From Crossaster papposus (lineage: Eukaryota > Echinodermata > Asteroidea > Velatida > Solasteridae), in assembly GCA_037893245.1 (NCBI GenBank), contig JBAIAA010000745.1, forward strand, positions 682,001-746,000: DNA of 64,000 nucleotides, given 5' to 3'. The translations under genes were made by a program, and so were the position numbers. Shown here in pieces: positions 57,001-64,000 of the stretch (position 1 is the first letter of the stretch; every line of letters begins with the position of its first letter). The notes beneath the pieces are model-generated. The model did not search any database. It was given only the letters and a program-made list of their open reading frames with translations, and was not told where the DNA came from.

Positions 57001-59428
57001 TGGTGCACTATATAGTTCGCGCCCGAACTTGCTCATAGTTGAGAGAAACAAACACAAAAGAGAAACAACAGAGTGGTGTGGAACAACCAACAAAAGAAGG
57101 ATTAGGCCAAGGGAATAACGGATGGGGTCAGAGTCCGGACCTTTAACAACTAAAATTACCCTACAGTCTTAAGCTGTGTTCGCACTGGATAAACATTTTG
57201 GGTAACTTAACCATGACGCCGGGTAACACTCCGATGGGTTAATCTTCCCACCGTCCGCACTTGGATTTAATTGACGCGGGTAGAATTGCCGAGACCATGG
57301 GTAAACTAACCGAGCTGGCTCCAAAACAGTAAAGAGGGCGCCCTGCGTGACCTATGACCGCGACTTGACGACCGGATCGTCTGTTCCATCCCGACGCTAG
57401 CTCTCAACATTATTTTCTTCCTGTGGTCATTCGACCGGGTGATGGAAGATTTAACCGAGACGTCGCGTCCGCACTTGATATTCTGGCTCGGTTAAACTGA
57501 CCTGGTCAATCTTTCTGGGCACCTTTGGCTCGGTTAAACTACCCACGCGGCGTGGGTAAGTTACCTGTGAGGAAAGTTACCCAGGCAGTTTGCACTGGAC
57601 TTGAAATGGGTAAGTTACCCATTGGCTCGGTTAGTTTGCCCAAATTACGTCCAGTGCGAACAGGGCTTAAACCATGCAGTCTTACCTTCTGGATGAGGTT
57701 GATGACAGTAGCTGGTGAGACCCATTCTCTGGCATGAATACCTCCTTGGGTGTAAGCACCAAGCCGTCCACTTCCTGTAGTCAACTGGGAGAAGAGGCAA
57801 CCGTTTTCTTGTCAACGAATTTCGAATTTTTTGTTTACGTACGATAATTTTAGTCGAGGCTTATGTACTGCTTCAATGGAAGGGTTCATATACATGTAGT
57901 GATTCAAATTGGGGTTATAAAGGTTAATTTGATGGGAAGGTTTGTATAAGTAAGCGTGGCACATAATAGGCATTTTGCCCGCATAATGCGCACCAGGGCG
58001 ATTAAAAACCCTAACTCTCTATATAGGGGTGTGTGCAACATTATATTGAAATTGGAGGATTCAGGACTGAGTGATAGGAATGTGTAATAATCTTGGAACT
58101 GATATAATTACAAGTGCCCCTAACATGCACCCATGTCGTACATTATTTACGTTTGTGATTGGTCAAAAATGTACACAGTGAGGCGGGGCTTAATGTATTT
58201 CGCCTCGTCACCTCATGAAATTATTCGTACCATCGCACTCACAAACATTCATTATTTGTATACTATCTTTGTTATTATCATTTCTTTCCGGTAATGAAAA
58301 CAAGGATCCCTTAAAAGCGAGCACTGTAGCTCGCAAGCCTGAAGAACCATGTAGAGACAATTGAGAAGAAGGTACAGTTTTAGAGGTGGAAGGAAACCCC
58401 CAGAAGTATATCCTGGGGAAAACACACAGATGCAGGGACTGAAAACCCAATCTACATTGGCCCATTTCGAGAATCGAAGCTTGGTCACAGCGGTGGAAGG
58501 CGAGGAAAGAACCGCTACGCCAACCTGACTCCCCTGTAGAACATTAGAACCTTGACCTGTAACTCAAGAGGTTTTGTTTGTGGCACGATAGAGCAAAACA
58601 TAGGGGGAGGGGCGGTTGATGGGGTTGATGGGGAACCTACATCCATTCAACTACTAATGATGCCAACGATAAGTTGTTTAGATATGATGAACGACCGCGG
58701 GCACAATCAACGTCACCACGAAGTAACACTAATGTTACGCGATACGCGCGACCCACTTCTGGAGTTATTACGAAGTAACTCAAAGCCCATAGCTAATAGA
58801 CGATGTGCCCCCTGACGTCACGTGTTTACATTCAAATGTGCCCGGCAGTCATGCGCACCCATCGTGTTTTACAAAAAATGTGCTTAAAGAGTGACGTCGC
58901 AGGTCAGATCGCCTTTGAATTATGTGACCTCTGATGTCATCTCTTAACCAAATTTATGTGAAACATGATGCGTGCGCATATTGACGGGCACATTTGAATA
59001 CAGATGTAAACAGAGGCACATCGTCTATACACACGGATAACGTCACTTCGTGAAAACTCACAAATCAGATACGCTGTGTTCAGTTTTCACGAAGTGACGC
59101 ATTCCGCGTGTATTAGCTATAGGCTTTGCGTTACTTCGTGAAAACGTCAAAAGTGGGTCACGATATGGCCGTGACATAAGTGTTACTTCGTGGAGACGGT
59201 GACGAAATGAAGGGCGCAATGTCGTTAAAGTAGAGGATGTGGTAATATTTTAGTGAGATTTTACCCAAACCCAATAGCGCCCTCCTGTTTGAGTCCACCA
59301 GAAAGGTTGAATTGTCTCACCTTTAAGCCCTTGATCGGACGATTTTCATGTGAATTGCCTACGGTAAATTCTTCGATCCTGAGCGAACCAGACTCGGCTT
59401 TGCGGAAGTTTGTTATCCAATCCGTGAT
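47825..59428 (-). CDS. metallocarboxypeptidase A/B family (M14), 7 of its exons
   Basis: A secreted zinc exopeptidase that removes C-terminal residues from peptides, usually made as a zymogen with an N-terminal propeptide. Seven exons (59321-59428, 57686-57784, 55056-55172, 54286-54382, 52356-52579, 50788-50869, 47825-48012) have GT-AG borders and compatible phases and sum to 915 bp. Visible residues by bovine CPA numbering: zinc ligands His69 and Glu72 (GIHAREW) and His196 (DLHSYAQ); Arg71; Arg127 (LWRKN); Asn144-Arg145 (MNRNY); Tyr248 (WYPAAG); Glu270 (YTIEMRD). Cysteines for the 138-161 disulfide are present (SSCIG, NPCSE). Position 255 is Glu (GASED), pointing to basic C-terminal residues as substrates, though most CPBs have Asp there. 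The first residues of the mature enzyme, the propeptide and the signal peptide are missing and may lie beyond 59428 or outside the window. No internal stop, so the gene looks functional. Introns are 1.1-2.8 kb and filled with repeats. Confidence 0.92.
48545..49163. repeat. ATGTTCCGAC minisatellite split by a MITE
   Basis: Units of about 20-30 bp based on (T)ATGTTCCGACxxxCxxxx run from 48545 to 48717 and resume at 49124-49163 after a 390-bp insertion. They lie just downstream of the carboxypeptidase exon f to g intron's 3' part (intron sequence). Confidence 0.8.
48718..49107. mobile_element. 390-bp MITE, second copy at about 59595-59900
   Basis: Ends AAAGGGATCGTATACGTTTG and the near complement at 49079-49107. 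The interior (GAGAAGCGTTACTGCAGTGA, TTCTTCCTGCGTGGACA) recurs at high identity at 59595-59900, inside the gene's 5' flank or intron. Confidence 0.85.
49164..49789. other. intron sequence, no gene
   Basis: AT-rich, with an ATT trinucleotide microsatellite at 49646-49668. Nothing else recognised. Confidence 0.4.
49790..50262. mobile_element. GTACGG-word mosaic element, related to 61521-62221
   Basis: Shares, in inverted orientation, GGTTGCTGCTCGCTGCCCGT, GGAGCAGTCATCCCGCGGCA and GTACGGCGCCCG with 61521-62221. Its right end (50141-50262) is nearly identical to the 129-bp insertion in the polymerase relic. Confidence 0.75.
50256..50740. mobile_element. foldback with poly-C / poly-G arms
   Basis: GACTCCCCCCTTAGTC, CCTATACACTCCCTAGACTA and TTGTTACCT at the left pair with GACTAAAGGAGGGAGTCC and AGGTAACAATAGTCGAGAAA at the right. 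A run of about 18 C (50326-50340) and one of about 18 G (50653-50670) sit at mirror positions. Confidence 0.75.
50788..50869 (-). CDS. carboxypeptidase exon f
   Basis: 27 codons plus one base: [11 protein letters not shown]...[10 protein letters not shown]. Acceptor CATTACAG. Of two candidate donors I chose GTAAGC because it leaves phase 1, which fits the next exon and completes Tyr248. Confidence 0.88.
51601..52023. mobile_element. MITE with 34-bp perfect TIRs
   Basis: TGTGACCTGTTCCAACGAAA continuing to CCCGGACAAAGTCG is matched exactly in reverse complement at 51990-52023. No ORF. Inside the exon e to f intron. Confidence 0.9.
52356..52579 (-). CDS. carboxypeptidase exon e (His196)
   Basis: Begins with two bases that complete the Gly codon from exon d, then 74 codons: [28 protein letters not shown]. 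Acceptor TTACTTCAG, donor GTGGGT. The frame stays open into the intron without family similarity, which supports the exon end here. Confidence 0.9.
53050..53425. mobile_element. dispersed element, copy 2 (partner of 27625-28060)
   Basis: Left AGGATACACCATTGGTAATA and right GATGTATCCTGCCTTTAA are inverted ends. The interior matches the copy next to the polymerase relic. Confidence 0.8.
53426..54285. other. intron sequence with an AGGTCACCxGAGGTCAAA repeat
   Basis: ACCTCTTGAAGGTCACCGGA with GGTCAAA (53930-53955) and ACCTCTCAAAGGTCACCAGA with GGTCAAA (54096-54122) are two units of a diverged ~165-bp tandem. Nothing else recognised. Confidence 0.5.
54286..54382 (-). CDS. carboxypeptidase exon d (Arg127, Asn144-Arg145)
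   Basis: 32 codons plus one base: [25 protein letters not shown]. It is too short to stand out as an ORF and was found by searching the minus strand for the expected W-R-K segment. Acceptor ATTTTTGCAG, donor GTAGGT, ending in phase 1. Confidence 0.9.
55056..55172 (-). CDS. carboxypeptidase exon c
   Basis: 39 codons, phase 0: [20 protein letters not shown] matches the family's DxYxxPxxNxDGYxYT core. Acceptor TGTGCAG, donor GTGAG. Confidence 0.9.
55250..55430. repeat. CGATCGAGGATCG-family repeat
   Basis: GCGATCGAGGATCGAAACAC and TTGTCCTCGATCGCTTCGG pair as inverted words. AGGAAAACACAATAGGGGAT with CCTCGGTCGT (55381-55410) repeats 54973-55001. Related to the MITE at 4878-5061. Confidence 0.55.
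55545..55620 (-). repeat. tRNA-like sequence, probably a SINE head
   Basis: On the minus strand TTGGTAGAGAGG (A-box-like) is followed by GGTCTGCGGTTCGAATCCGA (B-box-like) at tRNA spacing. The acceptor stem does not pair well, so a functional tRNA gene is unlikely. Confidence 0.5.
55640..56621. other. intron sequence, no gene
   Basis: Poly-C tract at 55705-55738, AACCGGTTAT repeats at 55923-55950, a G run at 56161-56175, and a decayed arm of the 20.6-kb hairpin at 56500-56540. Confidence 0.45.
56622..57034. mobile_element. MITE with GAGCAAGTTCGGGCGC ends
   Basis: The 16-bp end is exactly inverted at 57019-57034. ATAGTTCGACTA and GTTCGAGCG words recur inside in both orientations. Confidence 0.8.
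57173..57666. mobile_element. TTAA-flanked MITE beside a splice donor
   Basis: TTAA-GCTGTGTTCGCACTGGA at the left and TCCAGTGCGAACAGGGC-TTAA at the right. The interior is built from GGGTAAxTTACC and GGCTCGGTTAA words. It lies about 19 bp downstream of the donor of carboxypeptidase exon b. Confidence 0.85.
57686..57784 (-). CDS. carboxypeptidase exon b (zinc motif)
   Basis: 33 codons including [14 protein letters not shown], with His69 and Glu72. I chose the acceptor CTTCTCCCAG over the nearer CTACAG because it has the better pyrimidine tract and keeps phase 0. Donor GTAAG. A TTAA-flanked MITE begins only 15-20 bp past the donor. Confidence 0.92.
58270..58530 (-). mobile_element. tRNA-derived SINE, second copy
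   Basis: The minus strand reads GTTGGCGTAGCGGTTCTTTC, then a damaged B box, then AGAAGGTACAGTTTTAGAGG in complement, matching the SINE at 46385. The flank CACTCACAAACATTCATTAT also resembles 44444-44463. Confidence 0.75.
58705..59205. mobile_element. foldback with ACGTCACCACGAAGTAACAC ends
   Basis: Left CGTCACCACGAAGTAACACT and right GTGTTACTTCGTGGAGACGG are inverted. Inside, TTAGCTATAGGCTTTG, GACGATGTGCC and AAATGTGCCCG also pair across the loop. Related fragments lie at 12615-12800. Confidence 0.75.
59321..59428 (-). CDS. carboxypeptidase exon a (most 5' found)
   Basis: 36 codons, phase 0 at both ends: [13 protein letters not shown], then [18 protein letters not shown]. Acceptor TTTTTTCAG, donor GTGAG. 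Corresponds to the start of the mature enzyme (IGxSxExRPIxxLK pattern). Confidence 0.88.
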
Positions 59429-59947
59429 CTGAAAAAAACCCAACACCATTTATATTTAAGTGAGTTAGCAAACTACATGTGATCATAGAGTCCTGTAGCT
59501 CTATAATGTAATACAGTGGCGACTGGCAAAGTAAACGAAGAGTAAGACACCCACCACACGACCCACCACTAATCTCCGCTCTTCAAGTCGACTTTTTAGT
59601 AACTTTTCACTTCAAAGTACTGCGGTTATGGAAAAAGATATCACTTTTTATCCCCAAAAATTTGAATCTGAGAAGCGTTACTGCAGTGACGTTTCTCAGA
59701 TTGTGTATTCCAATACAGATTATTCTTCCTGCGTGGACATAACCGCTCCAGATTTTCGGCAATATCTCAAAATCGCTACCACCTTTTGAAATGAAATTTT
59801 CACAGGTTAGTTATGGTACATGTATATATCTATAACTACATGTATATATAATTGAAACAAACAATGGGTTCCAATTACCAAACGTGTACGATCCCTTTAA
59901 GGGATACGCATCGAGTGATATTTTATAACTTTATGAATATTTGCATA

Positions 59948-60743
59948 CACTGTAAAAACATTAGTTAACAAATATACTATTCAACCAATAATTTGTCTCT
60001 TTTAATACGAAATATGTTGGGTGTTTTTTCAACATTTACCAACACCAAAACCCCCCAAAATACTAAGCAGCAGATTGTATTATTATTAATATTATTGGGT
60101 AAAGTGGATTACCAACAAGTGATGGGCAATATATACCATGTCGTTGGGTGATTTTATTGGGTAAAGTGGAATACCCACTATATTGTGATGGGCTATCTGC
60201 GCCACGTAGCTGGATGATTTTATATTAATTTATTGGGCAAAGTGGATTACCCAGTATAGTGATAAGCAATCTGTACCGTATCGTTGCGTGCATGGTTTTA
60301 AATTTTGATTAGGAAAAGTATTACAATTACCGTAGTGAACAAAATCTGTACTGATAGGCCCCTTGCGCTAAATTTAACAAACAGAGGTGGGACATGCAGA
60401 ATCGGACCAATTCCTTGAAAATATTTCACCAACAATTTTTAGAAAATAGTTCAACCATTTCCTAGTGTAAATATATAATTAACCAACGAATGTTAAAACT
60501 GCACATAACCATTTGTTTGTTGTAATACTAATTAACCAACAAATTTGTGAACTACAAATTACCAATAATGGGGTAAAGGCAAATATCCCAACATATCAAC
60601 TAAAAACATTAACCAATTATTTGTAAAAATATCTTCCTAAAACTGGTTGGTTAATATTTAACCAATCTTTTACCTATTGATATTTAGACCAACATTGGGT
60701 TTTAAAAAATGGGCAAAAATAGCCCAATTTTATTTCTACAGTG
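59948..60743. mobile_element. 796-bp TA-flanked element with CACTGTAAAAA ends
   Basis: TA-CACTGTAAAAACA at the left and TTTCTACAGTG-TA at the right. The interior is made of ACCAAC/ATTGGG words and three copies of a TTGGGTAAAGTGGATTACC unit (about 60087-60270). Confidence 0.8.
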
Positions 60744-61520
60744 TAGGTGACCCGTCTGTATGCCTGTGAACTCACTGACCAAAGTCCCAAACACTTGAAG
60801 CCTACAACTGTTCTACAATCCGCTATACGTGAACAAACGGCAACCCGAGCTTGTTGTGGCCACAGCACATGCACTCTAACAAATAAAGTGTAAATTATTG
60901 TTTTGTAAAACTGTTGCGTACAACAATTGTGTAATGTTTACTTAATATTGAGCGAAATGAAAAATTCGCCTGTACCGCCTATTTGTGTCATATCAAAAAG
61001 GTAAATATATAGTACCGGCTACAAGTTCCAGCTACACATGCGTTAAAGTCACAATAATCCTACAAGAAACTGTCATAATTTTTTTTGTACACATCGAAAA
61101 GTTAAATATTACCAAACAAAAATGTTACCACTGACGCACGTGACAACGTTTACCCAACACTGTGCACGCATGTCACTTAATATGTACAAGATGGCCGCCG
61201 TTTGAGCGACCTCGAAATGTTTAGGAATTTGAAGACGTGTTCCCGATCTTGTGTTTCAGGGTAAGCCATTGAAATGAATTTTCGTGGTGTTTGTTCATTA
61301 TGTGATGTTATGGTGTATAATAATTAAAATCAGGGGTAAGAAGTGGCATGTAGGCATTATTTGCAACATGAAAATCGCGCTACACGTTTGTGTAAGTGAC
61401 ACTGCAGCAAGACTGCTTTCTATAAGACACCATCCACACCTAATGCCCCTTTCCCACTTACTCGATGTTTGCTACTGTAGAGCACAATTTTACAAAGTAG
61501 AAACATCTTGATGTACCTAA
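60744..61520. other. noncoding stretch 5' of the carboxypeptidase exons
   Basis: No upstream carboxypeptidase exon was recognised. AAGATGGCCGCC at 61188-61199 is a YY1-like promoter word, but no long frame follows it. Confidence 0.4.
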
Positions 61521-62221
61521 AGCCTGGATTACATTTGCCCCGGGCGCCGTACGATAAATTAGTCTACGATTATTCGTAGACATCGTAGGAGGCTACGGGC
61601 TACGATGTTTGTGTTTACATTATCTACGAGCATCGTGCCATTTATTGTATTGGCCCTCGGGGGCAGGCCGGGGCAAATCCGTACAGAGGCTGCTCGGAGA
61701 TTGTACGGAAATCGTGCAATTTGAATGCAGTAGCCGTGGAGTCTTCGCACCCTCCGCACGGAAATCGTACGGAGCCCGTGCAGCTTCCGTGCAAAGGTTG
61801 CCGCGGGATGACTGCTCCATATGACGGATACTGCACGGGCAGCGAGCAGCAACCTTGCGATAGCTGTGCAATGGCCGTGCGAATGCCCATGAGTCTACAA
61901 TCTCTGTACGATTTTTGTTGCCCCCATGTTCACCGAAAAAATCGTACGTTTGCTGCACAATCAGTGCGAGGGCTCCGGGCGATGCCCGTGCGGGAATCGT
62001 GCAATGCCACCTTACGACATGTATACGGGCTACGGGCTTACGATTTTTTTCAAAATTGTTTAACTTCTCGCGAAACAAAATCGTAAAGGCTGCGGAGCCC
62101 GTGAATCCGTACGAAAATCTCACGGCCGCCTCCTGCCTCCGCACAGAGGCCGCACGGAAAAGGGGATACGGGCAGGATACGGGCTCCGTAGACTAATCGC
62201 AGGCCAAATGTAATCCAGGCT
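61521..62221. mobile_element. GTACGG-word mosaic element with AGCCTGGATTACATTTG ends
   Basis: The 17-bp TIR is exact at both ends. The interior consists of variants of CGTACGG/CCGTGCG words. Related, inverted copy at 49790-50262 and fragment at 31098-31226. No clear target duplication. Confidence 0.8.
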
Positions 62222-62460
62222 GAAGCAATTCGCGCTCAAAAGTTCAAGGTCAATCGAATTCTACGTCTTGTCAAGACGCTATCAAGACGCCGTCAAGATG
62301 TGTTACGGCAGTATTACGAAATATTACGATAGAGTTACGACATCGTCAAGATTTGTCACGACGTACTACAAAATGCCAAGATTGTACTACGGCGTCAGTA
62401 CGATTTCGCAAGACGCCAGTACAATGTCAGTACGATTTAACAAGACGTTTGTACGATGAG
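62222..62460. repeat. degenerate TACGAC/AAGACG word array
   Basis: About 240 bp of non-periodic variants of (A)AGACG(C)C, TACGAC and GTACGATTT, starting right at the end of the preceding element. No ORF. Confidence 0.6.
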
Positions 62461-62614
62461 AGAAAAGGCGCAATGGGTGAATTATTTGGATGTTGTTGAA
62501 AAAATAAAAATACGATCAACAAGAGTCACGTGATACAAAATACATTCTTTGTGGCGTGCTGTTCAAGTCCTACTAGGTCGCAGCACCATCGTAGTGGCCA
62601 GTAGCGTACCTACT

Positions 62615-62616
<2 letters not shown>

Positions 62617-62662
<46 letters not shown>

Positions 62663-62666
62663 AGTT

Positions 62667-62710
<44 letters not shown>

Positions 62711-62716
62711 CCCTGA
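62617..62716. repeat. G~44 / C~37 homopolymer hairpin
   Basis: A run of about 44 G, an 8-9 base spacer (CCAGTTTG) and a run of about 37 C. Real lengths are uncertain because such runs are error-prone. Confidence 0.8.
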
Positions 62717-64000
62717 CGAGTGACAAGCAAGCAAGCAAGCAAGCAAAAAAAAAAAAGGGGAAAAAAAAGAGCAATTTCAATACAAAAAGGGTCATCAACT
62801 CATCATCGTCATGGCTGAAAGGTAGACCAATGTCTCAACGTCTGATTGACAAGCAAAAAAATGAAATATAAATAAATAAAAAAAGGTAATCACTATCACA
62901 AGCAAACACCAAACTGACGGAGGGGAAGGGGGTTGCATCATTTTGCATAAACTATGTACTTCAAGCTTCATACGTAGTACGCCAGCACGAGATCGTCGAT
63001 TGCTAGTACAACGACCTGCATACAGACGCCTACAATGTTATGAGCACGGGGCCTAGGCTAGGCTGCGCCGCCCCGCCCCCGGTCAGGAGCGGCGCGCGCC
63101 AGGATTCGTAGGCCGGCCAGCCGGCCGGCGTGATTTTTTTTCCCAGCATGGTAAAGGCCAATTATCAAAACTGGGATGTCTAGACCCCACTGATGGAAGA
63201 TACTTAGGTTCTTAGAACCTTGCTTCCCCTCAAATTAAACTCATCCCACGTAAACTTACAATAAACTTACAATCCAAAAATAGTCAATGAAAAATGAGCA
63301 CCATCCAAGGGCGGCGGAACCGGGGGGCCGGGGGGGGGGGGGGGGGCGTTGCCCCCCACTTTTGAAAAGGTATCTATTTTGCCCCCCCCCACTTTCTACC
63401 AATAACCAATCGACAGTTCACTGTTAACGGCGTTGGGAATAGGTAGGCCATATGCATTTATTTTCAGAACAGGCATTCACTGTAATTTCACACACAATTT
63501 TGACTTTCAGCGCTACAAAAATGATGAAAATCGGCATGCGAACTGTCTAGTGGCGCGCGATTTCACCGCTGTTTCGGCCATTGTGTAAAGCGACATAAGG
63601 TTGTGCGCATGTGCCATTTTCAAAACCAGGTCAAGGAACTAGGAAACAAACTGTACCAGTTCTTTATAGTGTATAAGTTAATAGCAGTTCTTTGATTTTG
63701 GGTATAACGGGACCTATAATAAGTGCTATTGAAAATCCGGGGAAAAAAGCAAAGAAAAGCAAAGAACTTAGGGCCTCCATTAAGGGGGGAGGGGGGGGGG
63801 GGAAGGGCCGCGGGGGCACGTGCCCCCTGGGTAAAATGAGTAATAAAAAAACCGGGGGTGGGGGTAAAGAGGGGGAGGTGAGGGAAAAGGAAAGGAGGAG
63901 GATTGGATCGGATGATCTGCTGTGGCTAATTTTTGGCATAAAATAATACTGACAAAAAAGGGTTATCAATCCATGGAACCCCAGTTTGCGACCCGTACCC
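62717..64000. other. noncoding right edge with G/C-rich tracts
   Basis: Contains CAAG repeats (62727-62744), a GC-rich GGCCGGCCAGCCGGCCGGC palindrome (63112-63130), poly-G/poly-C pairs at 63325-63400 and G-rich sequence at 63785-63900. No coding family recognised. Confidence 0.45.

Noticed and set aside
57539-57784. Single minus-strand ORF covering the carboxypeptidase zinc-motif exon and more
   Set aside because: Only 57686-57784 is coding; the downstream part is the TTAA-flanked MITE read in frame past a good GT donor.
62610-62798. 62-codon ORF rich in Gly and Pro
   Set aside because: Produced entirely by the G and C homopolymers.

Overview
This window looks like animal nuclear DNA, probably from a marine invertebrate (an echinoderm, hemichordate, cephalochordate or mollusc would all fit; I cannot decide between them). 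The reasons are an intron-rich host gene, AT-rich noncoding sequence packed with terminal-inverted-repeat (TIR) elements, a tRNA-derived SINE, LINE fragments, a Ngaro/DIRS-type retrotransposon carrying an SGNH-hydrolase domain, and a decayed protein-primed type B DNA polymerase of the Polinton/Maverick or adintovirus kind. I see no bacterial operon, CRISPR array or prokaryotic promoter.

Host genes. The best supported gene is a metallocarboxypeptidase (M14, A/B subfamily) on the minus strand. Seven 3' exons (59428 down to 47825) have matching splice phases and together give 304 codons plus a stop. They hold the zinc ligands, the substrate-binding residues and the catalytic Glu, with Glu at the specificity position usually numbered 255, which suggests a B-type (Lys/Arg) preference. 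The 5' exons (signal peptide, propeptide, first residues of the mature enzyme) were not found. A second probable host exon, at the left edge (1136-1552, minus), resembles the C-terminal two thirds of an actinoporin-like pore-forming protein.

Layout. 0-13 kb: the actinoporin-like exon and many TIR elements, including a 4.1 kb element with long inverted arms (about 5985-10085) that encloses a Penelope-like reverse transcriptase remnant. 13-27 kb: CR1/jockey-like LINE fragments, large foldbacks, a composite element flanked by a 10-bp direct repeat (24273-25620), and a TTA-flanked long-TIR element (25837-26790). 28-32 kb: the broken DNA polymerase B gene, itself hit by a 129-bp insertion and flanked by an inverted copy of part of itself. 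32.6-38.7 kb: a minus-strand Ngaro-like retrotransposon in the order gag, RT-RNase H, SGNH hydrolase, tyrosine recombinase. It is broken by frameshifts and split by a 1.03 kb TA-flanked element. 39-40 kb: two tandem arrays. 40.2-43.1 kb: nested TIR elements holding a transposase HTH fragment and a TTAA-flanked unit with a THAP zinc-finger ORF. 43-64 kb: the carboxypeptidase gene, with a tandem duplication, SINEs, MITEs and minisatellites in its introns and flanks, ending in extreme G/C homopolymers.

How it fits together. Most of the window is a layered record of transposition, and several insertions can be ordered because they interrupt or are flanked by recognisable older sequence. I did not find a convincing undescribed functional system. 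The most interesting leads are a set of TA-flanked elements sharing a CACT(G/C)T-type terminus, elements built from degenerate short words, the THAP-bearing TTAA element, and a possible 70-nt intron in the Ngaro reverse transcriptase.
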